This document shows positions 22,479-34,228 of a DNA stretch of 64,000 nucleotides, one piece after another. Numbering within the stretch: the stretch's first letter is position 1; each line of letters starts with the position of its first letter. The notes under the pieces were generated by a model. It ran no database searches, was not told the origin of the DNA, and saw only the letters and a program-made list of their open reading frames with translations. The translations under genes were made by a program, and so were the position numbers. The DNA comes from Elymus sibiricus (taxonomy: Eukaryota; Streptophyta; Magnoliopsida; Poales; Poaceae), in assembly GCA_039707655.1 (NCBI GenBank), contig CM077668.1, positions 63,939,086 to 64,003,085 on the forward strand. The letters run 5' to 3'.

Positions 22479-23100
22479 TGATACGTCTCCAACGTATCTA
22501 TAATTTTTGATTGTTCCATGCTGTTATGTTATCAATCTTGGATGTTTTTATATACATTTACAACAATTATATATCATTTTTTGGGACTAACCTACTAACT
22601 TAGTGCCCAGTGCCAGTTGCTGTTTTCTGCCTGTTTTTAGTTTTACAGAATATCAATACCAAACGAAGTCCAAATGCCACGAAACTTTTTGGAGATTTTT
22701 TCTGGACATAACCAACACTAGAAGCTTAGGGACAAGTCCAAAAGCCCCAGGAGTTGGGCCCACGAGGCACCAGGGCGCGCCTGCCCCCCCCCCCCCCAAG
22801 TGCGCCCTGGTGGCTCGTGGCCACCTCCTGGGGATTCTGGCCTTCTCCCAAAGCTTCTAGTGTTGGTTATGTCCAGAAAAAAATCTCCAAAAAGTTTTGT
22901 GGCATTTGGACTTCGTTTGGTATTGATATTCTGTAAAACCAAAAACAGGCAGAAAACAGCAACTGGCACTGGGCACTAAGTTAATAGGTTAGTCCCAAAA
23001 AAGGATATATAATTTCTATAAATGTATATAAAAACATCCAAGATTGATAATATAACAGCACGGAACAATAAAAAATTATAGATACGTTGGAGACGTATCA
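22479..23100. repeat. LTR-head palindrome (622 bp)
   Basis: 22479-22770 is the first part of a TGATACG LTR; 22800-23100 is the first part of a second such LTR in inverted orientation, ending CGTATCA. The arms meet in the GC hairpin and a run of 15 C. They differ by a dozen or more substitutions, so they are separate copies rather than one recent fold-back. The missing part is the whole 3' half of the LTR. No gene. Confidence 0.8.
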
Positions 23101-25805
23101 TAGAGCTGGTGCTATGTCAACTGGAATCATCATACTTTTTGCTGCATATGGGGTCTGCTGAGTTGGGGCATCTGAGATGGCCAGTGGGGTAGGGGTCGAG
23201 TCTGCTAGAGTTGGGGCTGTGTTTTGTGGGTCTGGTGATATTGCCACTACTCCTAATGGGCTATTTGATTTATCTGGTGTCACTACCTTTTCCAAATACT
23301 TTGTTCGTGCTCCATCGCGATCAGCAATCGTCCTCTTCCTTTTGAACGTCTGATACACAAGAACATCATTTCAATGGAGAAATATGGTGTGATGACAGAT
23401 GGAATATGTACTGAAAATGGATAGGCATGGCATATTCACATATATGATGTGTAAGTTAAGCAAATGGCGGTGTAACAAAGTAGAATCAATGCAAAGCATC
23501 ATTTGCAAGATATGTGCGACCAATATAACCTTGCCAAGTTAGAGCAAGCACCTTGATGAGTGAATAAGATAGGGCATCTGCCTCTGACTCCTCCACTAGG
23601 GAGCTACATTGACTTAGGTCTCCCTCTAGCTCAGAATCATTGTTAGGATCATATTCTGAACACGAATCTGTAGGTGGAGAGCGTGCGCGTTCCATTGCAT
23701 CTAGACTGGATCTCAGTCCCTTAAGGCCAAATTTGATAGCCATGTCATTGTTCTGCTTTATTCTTCTCATGCGCCCAAGCTCATAATCATTATGATGATG
23801 TTCAGTATCTGAGATTCACGAAAACATAAAAGGTAGTCAGATTATCTTTGGAATGCATTGCGGATTCTACTCCAATAGTGTCTTCCTACAAACCCCTGCG
23901 TATACAAAGTTCATCCCCCAACTATGCTGACCAGACCACACATAGAAATACAAACCTCTTATGTCTCTATAAGGGGCGGACACACATTTCAAAACTGAAG
24001 TAGGAACATTAGCATCATATCAAATTCGTATTTGAACAAATAAACTTCGGAATTATGAGTGGCATAATGTTTAGCTTCAAGGGTGGAGTACTGGTAGTGC
24101 GACACAAAGCACGTAGGCAGATTGTATTCCATGTAAAAGATCGTAGTCTATGTAAAAGGTGGATATAACACTTTTCTTTCTATACAATGCAGTGTTTGTT
24201 TCCCACACATGATGGAAGAGATCACACAGAGAAATACTATTCACTCATGCCTGCGGTTCCAGGATTTTGAAATAGGGTGGTCCACCCTAAAAAAATATTG
24301 ACAACAAATATGACAAGGCAAGCATAAAGCTAATGAATCAATCATTACTTGTGAGCTTACTAGGACAAGTATGCATAATCGTAACTACAGTAAGAGACCG
24401 TCCAAAATCTGAATCAAGAAGTTGGGCTAGCACTTGTTGTTTGCAATTTATCGAAGTGAATAATTGGATATCATATCAAATGAGTAACAAAGACTAGTAA
24501 AATTGTCAACAAACCTGGCCTGCGGTAGTAATCTGGGTCAATGTCACTATGACCAACAATCAACATGACTAGTGTTTGTTCCTGGGCGAGGAATTTTGAA
24601 ACCCTGTCAACTCTACAGGTGCTAAAGATTACTGAAACAACTGAACCGTTAAATGTAGGTAGCACTCTGTACACAACAAACCCTAATGAGAGTCCTGCCT
24701 AATGAGTGATGAATCAATTAGAAAATGGGTGATGGGAAGTGGCTGATGAGTGTTGAGAATGGTGTATCTCAGGATAAATCGGGTTGGCTGCATGGGAGCT
24801 GCACGCCTGAGCCCTAAGCGGACTGGGAAGCTGGGCATGCCGGCGTGGCCGGGCAGCGGTGACGCTGTTGGGCGAGCGGCTCCTGACCTCCTGTTAGCCC
24901 GGCGTCTCCTCCTAAAGTCATGGCATCCGGCGACGGCAAGTCGCCAGCGAGGCAGGCGGCTGACGGCGAGTAGAGATCGAAAGCGGAGCAGAACAGAGGG
25001 GAATCGGGGTCTGGAGGCATTGGCTTTTTTGCTTTTTTAGCAAAGGCATTGGCTGGCTGACCATGTTCTAATCTCTTATGGTATACAGGCCGACCCAAAA
25101 TCCCATGGTGGGCCGCGGCCCACGCTGGCCACCCTGTAGATCCGCCCCAGCGGCGCACATGCATTTCGAGATTAAATTAGGAACACTCAACTGACCAATT
25201 AAACGACTCTGTTTTACTAATATCAGCATCATATCAGATTCGTATTTGAACAACTAAGATTGTTTAGCTTGATGGGTGGAGCAGTGCTATTATGACACGA
25301 AGCACGTAGGCTGATCGTATAGTGATCATAAAAGGGGGGAAACCCTAAGCATGATCAATTAAACCCTATTATGACTGTGCCATGGCAGATCTGAAGCTGC
25401 AAACCGCACAAAGGCTACTTAGCAACCAATGTTTGCGTTGAACTAACAACTAAGATTCTAAGAGCTGAAAAGAAAGTACAGTAAACAAGTGACGATCTAT
25501 TTTCTGGTTGAGATCAAAAAGTTGAGCAGATATGAAAGAGTACCACCTCTCTTGCGGCGTCGTGTAGGCATCGGGGGTGCGATGGCTGTCAGCGGCGTGG
25601 AAGCAGATCTGCTACGGTAGACGGAGGCATCGGGGGATAAGTCCCGTTGCGGTGGACGAGAAGGTCGTCGGAGCGGCCCCGGCAAGGTGGATGACGGCGC
25701 GGATGAAGCGAGAGAATGCGACGCAAGGCTCCTGGTCTGGCGCCATGGATGAGGAACGTCGATCTCTTGAAGTGGACGACGCGGTCTGGGTAGGCGCTCC
25801 GGCAT
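23101..25805 (-). pseudogene. CACTA transposase-type gene, exons 1-4
   Basis: Four exons join in phase on the minus strand: 25805-25547 (Pro/Arg-rich start, MPERLPRPRRPLQEID, ending MPTRRRKR), 24631-24515 (a DIDPDYYRRP end), 23808-23552 and 23349-23101. All junctions are GT-AG with matching phases. Exon 3 carries DYELGRMRRIKQNNDMAIKF and then LGL-like residues, the Y-E-x-x-R...N...LG-type motif common in plant Ptta/En/Spm transposase proteins, then an acidic Ser-rich segment. Exon 4 starts TFKRKRTIADRDGART, a basic patch. The frame is cut at 23101 by the gypsy insertion and continues at 7628 and 6091 into further sequence, then the last exon at 5586-5185. The DDE catalytic protein (TNPD type) was not found. 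ATG 25805 is preferred; 25919 is possible. Confidence 0.6.
24015..25320. repeat. diverged direct repeat within CACTA introns
   Basis: 24015-24125 and 25225-25315 share an ATCATATCA(A/G)ATTCGTATTTGAACAA block, a TTTAGCTT(C/G)A block and AAGCACGTAGGC in the same order. They lie in introns on either side of exon 2. The GC-rich part 24750-25160 between them has no supported gene. Confidence 0.5.
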
Positions 25806-25859
25806 GGCGGAGGAGGGCAGAGATGGATGGGGTGGCGGACGGAGGAGGCTGGTGTGGAG

Positions 25860-26490
25860 ATGCTGTTTTGGCGCCGACGGTGTATGAATGGGAAAATGGA
25901 GGGAGAGGGGGGGAACCATGTCTTTGGGACGCGGCGCTTGTCTGAAATGTGGGGAAGTTACCAACTTAGCCCCTGTTTAAAATTTTGGGCGTCTCATCGG
26001 TTGGGGATAGGACGGTAATCTCGCATCTCCCCAATATTTGCCGAGAACGATTTTGGGCGAGGAGAGGGTGTTTTGGCGCCCACGGTGTATGAACGGGGCT
26101 GACAGGTAGGGCGGTTGTGTCACGTATGAGTGAAGTTACAAACCTGCCCCTACTTAAAATATTAGCCTAGATCGATTTTGGCCGAGGAGAGTTTGTTTTG
26201 CCGCCCACCGTGTATGAATGGGGAAATGGAGGGGGAGAGAGAGGTCTTTGGGACGAGCTTGAATCAAATGTGTTTTGCCGCCCACGTTTGGCGCCCACCG
26301 TGTCTGAATGGGGTGAGAGGCAGTCGTGTCATGTCTAAGTGAAGTTACAAACCTACCCCTATTTAGAGCAGCGGAAATCGGGCCGATAGGCTGTGCGTGT
26401 CAAGGGTAGACAGTAATTTTCATCTCCCAAACACTGGTTTCGGGCAGCCGACGTGGGAGTGGGTGTTTTGCCGCTTCTTTCGAATCTTGG
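25860..26490. repeat. 5' subterminal repeats of the CACTA element
   Basis: Four decayed units contain TTTTG(G/C)CGCCCAC(G/C)GTGTATGAA and, downstream, AGTGAAGTTAC(A/C)AAC. They lie just upstream of exon 1 of the transposase-type gene. They are likely both promoter and transposase-binding DNA, by analogy with other CACTA elements. Confidence 0.5.
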
Positions 26491-27257
26491 GAGAATAAGC
26501 ATTCACGTTTACCCTGGCAACTAAATTCGAACCCATTTTGTATTCAATTACGAATCTTTATAAATCAGTCTATGTTTTTTTATATATCTTCAAAAGCACA
26601 ACAAACATGTATTCCACCTTTATATATGAATATGATTTACAAATGCCATGATACTCGAATTCAGAAGGTTTAATCCAGCTTAAGGTGAATACGAATATTT
26701 GAAACAACTTTATGTTCAACTCAATTGTAACATGTATGACACAAGCAGCATATAGTGTACTCCCATTTAGATATGAATTTCAGAAGCCAAGCGATGTATC
26801 AAAATTCAAAATATTGAGCCAACCAACCAATAATATAGAAAACTAACAGACATATGACCACATATAGAGTATATGGATCAATAATATGAACTAACATACA
26901 TAAGCCAGGCCGCTGTATTATTTTTGGCTAGAAGAGCATCTTTTTTTTACCAAAGCTAGTACAGCATCTAGGCCCTTTCAGATGCGTGCCACTTAAGGCC
27001 CATCTATACTACTATTTTTGCTGAATGCACAATCAGCCCGATTAGCATATTTTGTAGGCCTGGCATAGCAAACAAAATGAAATGTCTTTGCCTCAACAAA
27101 AAAAATGAAATGTCTCATGTTCTTATCAATTATTACAGACTCGTGCTCCAAAAAAAACAGACCAGAAAACAATTATTACATGATCTCTAAAACAAATGGT
27201 TCCAATCTATTACATGAACAAACAACACAAAGGTAATTCAACGATGGAAAAAACATT
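26491..27257. other. AT-rich stretch, no gene
   Basis: I see no coding frame, terminal repeat or RNA gene here. It has poly(A/T) runs and a GGCCC-rich patch at 26960-27060 that resembles the subterminal repeats of CACTA elements, which suggests that a second element begins nearby. Confidence 0.4.
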
Positions 27258-28033
27258 TCACCTATGATTTACCAAGTGGGATTTTAATTTCCTTTTTTCC
27301 TCCAGGACCTTAACAATGCGGTCAGTCTCAGCTTGCTTCGTTGTGAAATCCACCAAATATTTAATGGTTTTCGTGAGTACTGCTTCTGATTGTGCTGTTT
27401 GCTTCCTCAACATGTCAACTTCATATCTAAGTGCAGAAGAAGACTCTCTTTCTACCAATAGTTTAGCCTCTAGAGCATCAGCAGTTGGCAATTCACGATG
27501 CATGATTGGGCCGGTGCCACTGCTCTGGGATGATCCAACATCCATGGGGACCTCGCTCTTTGATCTTGGGCTAACCTGTCTTGCCATTACAGTTCCGATT
27601 GGATTCAGAAAAGTTGAAGTTAGTAGAACATCTCAACTGGGAGTTAGAACAACAACCTAGTTAAACAAACAAGGATTTAAAGAGTTGCGATTGGATGCTG
27701 AAAAGTATAGGTTATTAACATCATTAGAGCAACCGGTTGCAGCAGCAAAGCAGTTAAACAAACAACCTGTTGTGCCATTGGAGTTTCTCTTGGATCCTGA
27801 AAAGTTGAGTAGTCAGTAACTTGATTAGAGCAACAAGTTACAGCAGCAAACCTGTTACACAAATAAGTTTTCCAAAATGTACCTGCTATACAATTGGAGT
27901 TCCAATTGGATCCTGAGAAGTTGAAGTTGGTAACATGATTAGAGCAACAAGTTACAGCAGCAAACCAGTTAAACAAGGAAGTTTTTCAGAACATACCTGT
28001 TGTGCCATCGGAGTTTCAATTGGATCATGAAAA
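27258..28033 (-). pseudogene. second CACTA-type transposase gene remnant
   Basis: The last exon (27604 to 27258) reads NPIGTVMARQ, then VSPRSKSEVPMDVGSSQ, then a coiled-coil segment (ALEAKLLVERESSSALRYEV and on) that ends VLEEKRKLKSHLVNHR. This resembles the coiled-coil exon at 5586-5185, so the gene is of the same class but a different copy. Upstream on the minus strand are further copies of the 10-residue start of the exon (DPIGTPMAQQ-like), each with splice-like borders. The gene is cut off at about 28055, where BARE-like copia sequence begins. Not functional. Confidence 0.55.
27577..28033 (-). repeat. tandemly duplicated 30-nt exon with intron, five copies
   Basis: Copies lie at about 27577-27606, 27686-27698 (partial), 27767-27796, 27883-27912 and 27998-28027, spaced 92 to 116 bp. 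Minus-strand sequence per copy is GATCCAATTGGAACTCC followed by (A/G)ATGGCACAACAG. Copy 3 has both splice signals (CAG before, GT after). Copy 4 keeps both but has an in-frame TAG. Copies 1 and 5 have lost the acceptor AG. Confidence 0.7.
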
Positions 28034-28059
28034 CTTGATAGTTAGCAAGCATAAATAAA

Positions 28060-29595
28060 GTTGCCGCTCCCGTGAAGAAACCCAACGCTGGACCCAAACC
28101 TGAGACTGAGTGCTTCTATTGCAAGGGGAATGGTCACTGGAAGCGGAACTGCCCCAAGTACTTGGCAGATAGGAAGGCTAGCAACGTCAACAAAGGTATA
28201 TTTGATATACATGTTATTGATGTGTACCTTACTAGTGCTCGTAGTAGCGCCTGGGTATTTGATACTGGTTCGGTTGCTAATATTTGTAACTCGAAACAGG
28301 ATCGAGTTGCGGAATAAACGGAGACTAGCTAAGGACGAGGTGATGATGCGCGTTGGAAATGGCTCCAAGGTTGATGTGATCGCCATTGGCACGCTCCCTT
28401 TACGTCTACCTCCGGGATTAGTTTTAAACCTAAATAATTGTTATTTGGTGCCTGCGTTAAGCATGAACATTATATCTGGATCTTGTTTATTGCGAGACGG
28501 TTATACATTTAAATCAGAGAATAATGGTTGTTCTATTTATATGAATAATATATTTTATTGTCATGCACCCTTGTTGAATGGTTTATTCTTGTTGAATCTC
28601 GATCATAGTGATACACATGTTCATAATATTGATGTCAAAAGATGCAAAGTTAATGATGATAGTACCACATACTTGTGGCACTGCCGCTTAGGTCATATTG
28701 GTGTAAAGCGCATGAAAAACTCCATGCTGATGGACTTTTGGAATCTCTTGATTATGAATCATTTGAGACATGTGAACCATGCCTTATGGTCAAGATGACT
28801 AAAACCCCATTCTCCGGAACAATGCAGCGGGCTAGTGACTTGTTGAAAATAATACATACCGATGTATGCGGTCCGATGAGTGTTGAAGCATGCGGTGGAT
28901 ATCGTTATTTTCTTACCTTCACAGATGATTTGAGTAGATATGGGTATATTTACTTAATGAAACACAAGTCTGAAACATTTGAAAAGTTCAAGGAATTTCA
29001 GAGTGAAGTAGGGAATCATCGTAATAAGACAATTAAATTTCTACGATCTGATCGTGGAGGTGAATATTTGAGTTACGAGTTTGGTATGCGTTTAAGACAA
29101 TGTGGAATTGTTTCACAGCTCACGCCACCTGGAACACCACAGCGTAATGGTGTGTCCGAACGTCGTAATCGTACTCTATTGGATATGGTGCGTTCTATGA
29201 TGTCTCTTACTGATTTGCCACTATCGTTTCGGGGTTATGCATTAGAGACAGCCGCATTCACTTTAAATAGGGCATCATCTAAATCCGTTGAGACGACACC
29301 GTATAAGTTGTGGTTTGGCAAGAAACCTAAGCTGTCGTTTCTTAAAGTTTGGGGATGCGATGCTTATGTTAAGAGGTTTCAGCCTGATAAGCTCGAACCC
29401 AAAGCGGAGAAGTGCGTCTTCATAGGATACCCTAAAGAGACCATTGGGTATACCTTCTATCACAGATCCGAGGGCAAAATCTTTGTTGCTAAGAATGGGT
29501 CATTTCTAGAGAAGGAGTTTCTCTCGAAAGAAGTGCGTGGGAGGAAAGTAGAACTTGATGAGGTAGTCGTACCTTCTCTCAAATTGGAAAGTAAC
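28060..29595 (+). pseudogene. copia gag tail, protease and integrase (pol part 1)
   Basis: In order: a gag zinc knuckle (CFYCKGNGHWKRNC), a protease active site (WVFDTGSVANICNSK), the pre-integrase region, and an integrase core with the DDE residues visible in HTDVCGPMS, RSDRGGEY and VSERRNRT. A second zinc motif C-E-P-C follows the H-H pair. The frame is lost after the protease (near 28305) and again within the pre-integrase zinc region (near 28710). The integrase frame is then open from about 28710 to 29595, where the gypsy insertion adds a stop. Part of a polyprotein for copying and inserting the element; not functional now. Confidence 0.85.
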
Positions 29596-31278
29596 TAATG
29601 TCTACTACACAACTTGTTCTTGTAGACTCGTGTTGGGCCTCCAAGCGTAGAGGTTTGTAGGACAGTAGCAATTTTCCCTCAAGTGGATGACCTAAGGTTT
29701 ATCAATCCGTGGGAGGCGTAGGATGAAGATGGTCTCTCTCAAACAACCCTGCAACCAAATAACAAAGAGTCTCTTGTGTCCCCAACACACCAAATACAAT
29801 GGTAAATTGTATAGGTGCACTAGTTCGGCGAAGAGATGGTGATACAAGCGTAGTATGGATAGTAGATATAGGTTTTTGTAGTGCGAACAATAAAAAACAG
29901 CAAGGTAGCAAGTAACAAAAGTGAGCATAAACGGTATTGCAATGCTTAGAAACAAGGCCTAGGGTTCATACTTTCGCTAGTGCAATCTCTCAACAATGCT
30001 AATATAATTGGATCATATAACCATCCCTCAACGTGCAATAAAGAATCACTCCCAAGTTCCTATTAGCAGAGAACATAAGATAGAAATTGTTTGTAGGGTA
30101 CAAAACCACCTCAAAGTTATCCTTTCCGATCGATCTATTGAGCTATTCCTATAAGTGTCACAAACAGCCCTAGAGTTCGTACTCAAATAACACCATATGA
30201 TACACATCAACCAACTCTAATGTCACCTAGATACTCCAATGTCATCACAAGTATCCATGAGTTGATTATACGATATGCATCAAACAACTTCATAGTCATA
30301 ATATTCAATCCACACAAAGAACTCCCAAGGAGCACCCCAAAGTTTCTATCGGAGAAAAGATAATGAAAACGTGCATCAACCCCTATGCATAGATTACCCC
30401 AATGTCACCTCGGGAATCCGCGAGTTGAGTGCCAAAACATACATCAAGTGAATCAATATAATACCCCATTGTCACCACGGGTATTCATATGCAAGACATA
30501 CATCAAGTGTTCTCAAATCTGAATATTCAATCCGACAATAACGAAACCTCAAAGGGAAAAGATTCGATTCATCACAACAAAGATAGAGAGGGAAGAAACA
30601 CCATATGATCCAACTATATTAACAAAGCTCGCAATACATCGAGATCGTGCCATATCAAGAACACGAGAGAGAGAGAGAGATCAAACACATAGCTACTAGT
30701 ACATACCCTCAGCCCCGAGGGTGAACTACTCCCTCCTCGTCATGGAGACCGCCGGGATGATGAAGATGGCCTCCGGAGATGATTTCCCCCCTCCGGCAGG
30801 GTGCCAGAAAAGGGTTGTAGATGAGATCGTGGAGGTACAGAGGCTTGCGGTGGCGTAAAAACTCATCTAGGTTAACTTTCGGGGGTTTCTAAATATATAT
30901 GATTTTTCGGCATTGGAATCACGCGAAGAAGGGCCACAGGGGGGCCACGAGGCACCAGGGCGTGCCTGGGGGGGTGGCGCGCCCTGGTGGCTCGTGGGGC
31001 CCCTGTGGGTCTTCTGGGCACCTCCCGAAGCTTCTAGTGTCTCTTATGTTCCAGAAAAAATCGTCAAAAAGTTTCGCTGCATTTGGACTTCATTTGATAT
31101 GGATTTTCTAGAAAACCAAAAACAAGCAGAAAACAGCAACTGGCACTGGGCACTAGGTCAATATGTTAGTCCATGAAAATCATATAAAATCCATATAAAA
31201 GTGCACCAAAATCATATAAAACTATAATAAACATGGCATGAATACTTCATAAATTATAGATATGTTGGAGACGTATCA
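29596..31278 (-). repeat. 3' LTR of the gypsy element
   Basis: 1683 bp. In element orientation it begins TGATACGTCTCCAACA at 31278. The GC hairpin is at 30945-30998, the TATA-like CATATATATTTAG near 30890-30902, and a (GA)8 run at 30665-30680 is a simple repeat. No gene. Confidence 0.9.
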
Positions 31279-31293
31279 GCATCCCCAAGCTTA
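31279..31293 (-). other. polypurine tract
   Basis: Minus strand TAAGCTTGGGGATGC directly abuts the 3' LTR. It is identical to the tract of the gypsy element at 22464-22478. Confidence 0.65.
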
Positions 31294-34228
31294 ATTCCTG
31301 CTCGTCCTCGAGTAGGTAAATGATAAAAGAAATAATTTATGAAGTGTGAATGCTAGCATAGTGCATAAGTTTGATCAATAATAATTTCAATCACTTTTTC
31401 TAGCATCAATATATATCATAATCAGTAGCTCATCTCATAAAACTTCTCATGATCAAGTAGCAAGCTATTCACATGTTTAAAGTATAGGCCATAAACTTTC
31501 TTGAAAACTAACAAACTATGTTCTCAGTCATCAAACAATTGCAATTCATCTTATTTTCAGGAAGGGTCTATGTAAGAGCTTTGATCTAGCAAATTCCACA
31601 TACTCAAGCATCTTTGAGTCTTCCATGATTGCTGACACTCAAAGCATATTTTTAGAACAAACCGTTTCAGTCAAACACATAGGAAGATAGGGGCTTAATG
31701 TTTCGCCTCCCAACTTATTTATCTCAGGGATAATGTTAACAATAATAACTCATGATCACCTATATTCAACTGGATATATGTGCCTGGATCTTTCCCTACC
31801 ACATAATGCTTGCCAACTAAAGAATAAATAGAGCGGAATAGGGATGAACATTAATGACTCTTGCATAAAAGTAAATACAGAAAAGTAAAAGATAGGCCCT
31901 TCGCTGAGGAAAGCAGATGTTGTCATGAGCTTTTTGTTGTTGGATGCACAAGCCCTTAATGCAAAGGAACGTCACGTTATATTGCCCCTTGTGATAGCAA
32001 CCTTTATTATGCAGTCCGTCGCTTTTATTTCTTTACCATCACAAGTTCATGCAATGCTTATTTTCCCTTGCAATACAAGATTATACATATTTTAGGAGCA
32101 ATTTTTATTGCTTTTTGCACCGATGACAACTTACTTGAAGGATCTTATTCAATCCATAGGTAGATATAGTGGACTCTCATGGCAAGAAACTGGGTTTAAG
32201 GGTTTTTGGATGCACAAGTAGTATCTCTACTTAGTACGAATTTTTGGCTAGCAAAAGATCCTAAGCAAGCACCACATGTTAGAGGATCCATGACAATATA
32301 ACTTCTATGTGAATATAAACAAACATAACTCATTACGTTGTCTTCCTTGTCCAACGTCAACTACTTGTAATCAAGCTTGAAAATAATTAATGGGGGCTCA
32401 CAATCATAGAAGATGTCCAAGATAGTATATTTATATGTGAAATTTCTCTTCCTTCAAAATTCTTTCATGAATTGTTCAAGTGACCAATGCTATGTTTGTC
32501 AACTTTCAATAAATTTTACCACTTATACTTCTTGTATGTGAAGTCACTACTCCCCATGGGACAAGCATATGAAGCATATAAAATTTCAACTTTATGATAT
32601 TCAATTCTTTCACAATTTACTCATAGGATATAAATGAAGCACAAGAGTAAATGACAAACTACTCCAAAAAGATATAAGTGAAGATCAAATGAGTAGTTAA
32701 GTAAATAGGTAGCTATGTGAGGACTCTCTCTCATTTAAAAATTTCAGATCTTAAGTATTTTATTCAAACAGCAAAGAAAACAAAATAAAATGACATTCCA
32801 AGGATAGCACATATCATGTGAAGAAGCAAAAAACTTAGGCTCAACCAAAACTGACCGATAGTTGTTGATGAAGAATGGTGGGATGCCTACCGGGGCATCC
32901 CCAAGCTTAGATGCTTGAGACTTCTTGAGATATTAATTTGGGATGCCTTGGGCATCCCCAAGCTTGAGCTCTTGTGTCTACTTAATTCCTCTCATATCAT
33001 GGCTTCCCTAAATCTTAAAAACTTCATCCACACAAAACTCAACAAGAACTCGTGAGATAAGTTAGTATAAATCAACTCAAAACCTTAACATTCTCTACTG
33101 TAGCAAATCACAAAAATTATAATTAAACATTGCATACTAAATAACTCTTCATATTTAATACTCCTATCCTCAAATAGAAACATTAAACACGCAAACATAT
33201 GCAAACAATGCAACTATAACAGCAATCTGCCAAAACAGAACAGTCTGTAAAAGGGGAATAAGAATCCATACTTCCCTAATCCAAAAATTCTGAAAAATTA
33301 CCACGTGACAGAGAACTCATGCATTCTTACTGTGTAAAAATTTCAGATTTTTATCCTGTACTGACTATTCAGGAATATTCTGGACATAACAGAAAACTTT
33401 CTGTTTTCAAACAGCAACACATGAACTTGCAAACTGAGCATGGCAAAGGCTATAATTGGCATTTTATTGAACTAAAAGATACAAAACATGATTATTGATA
33501 ACACAAAGCAAATATCAACAGAAGAAAATGATGCTCCAAGTAAAACTCATACTATGTGACGAATAAAAATATAGCTCCAAGTGAGGTTACCGATAATGTT
33601 GAAGACGAAAGAGGGGATGCCTTCCGGGGCATCCCCAAGCTTAGTTGCTTGGGTCTTCCTTGAATATTAACTTGGGGTACCTTGGGCATCCCCAATATTA
33701 GGGTCTTTCAACTCTTTATTCTCCTCATATCGATATCTCACACAAAACTTGAAAACTTCAATCACACAAAACTTAACGGAACTTCGTGAGATAGGTTAGT
33801 ATGATAAAAATAAATCATCCACTTAGGTACTGTCAAGACAAGATTCATAATTGTTCTCACATAATTCCTACTTTATTCTATCATTTCCACAATATATATA
33901 TCATAATATAAGCTATGGAAACACTAAAACAAGCAAACTATGCATCGAAAACAGAATCTGTCAAAAACAGAACAGCGTGTAGTAAGCGATTTAAAAACCA
34001 TACTTCTGTACCTAAAACAATTCTGAAAAATTAGGACAACGTAAAAAATTTGTAACCCAATACTGTGTAAAAATTTCAGAATTTTTTCACGCTCCAGTAC
34101 AGAATAGAAATTTCAGCACTGGACGCAAAAGTTTCTGTTTTTGCACAGAATCAAATCAACAAGCATCCACACTATCCCAAAGGCTTTACTTGGCACATTA
34201 TTGAAAGAAAACATATAAAACATGATTA
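31294..34228 (-). other. noncoding interior of the gypsy element
   Basis: About 2.9 kb of AT-rich DNA with no gene where pol would be expected. It contains three more exact copies of the polypurine 15-mer (32895-32909 partly, 32952-32965 partly, 33629-33643) and one decayed copy near 33686. Several stretches match the interior at 10.2-12.6 kb in reverse, which shows that the two elements are related. Confidence 0.6.

Larger units (their letters stand above)
7629..23100 (+). mobile_element. non-autonomous gypsy-type LTR element (nested host of a copia)
   Basis: The element starts with a TGATACGTC LTR at 7629 and has a tRNA-Asp-type primer site at 9209-9225. A gag-like frame at 9391-10201 is followed by about 2.4 kb of noncoding DNA, then the copia insertion 12623-22379, then a polypurine end at 22464-22478 and the start of a 3' LTR at 22479. 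No protease, reverse transcriptase or integrase frame is present, so it depends on another element for movement. The right end is abnormal: the 3' LTR gives way to an inverted LTR head that ends at 23100. No target duplication links 7624-7628 with 23101-23105, which fits a rearranged right end. Confidence 0.75.
3687..26500 (-). mobile_element. CACTA (En/Spm-type) DNA transposon, split by nested insertions
   Basis: The left terminus reads CACTACAAAAAAAACAC, the hallmark end of grass CACTA elements, with a possible 3-bp target site CAA before it. It is followed by a kilobase of subterminal GGCCC-type repeats and by an intron-containing transposase-type gene on the minus strand. The gene is broken by a solo LTR (6092-7622) and by a gypsy element (7629-23100), and resumes at 23101. 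The first exon lies near 25.8 kb and is preceded by repeated motifs typical of a CACTA 5' subterminal region. I could not find the opposite TTTTGTAGTG end, so the right boundary of about 26.5 kb is only an estimate from where the repeats stop. Confidence 0.7.

Noticed and set aside
29870..29882. TTTTTGTAGTG-like sequence as the missing right end of the CACTA element (also near 35646)
   Set aside because: It occurs at the same place in both LTRs of the gypsy element, so it belongs to that LTR.
30665..30680. (GA)n run as a regulatory GAGA element (also near 36437)
   Set aside because: It is a short simple repeat inside the LTR, at the same place in both copies, with no link to the TATA box.
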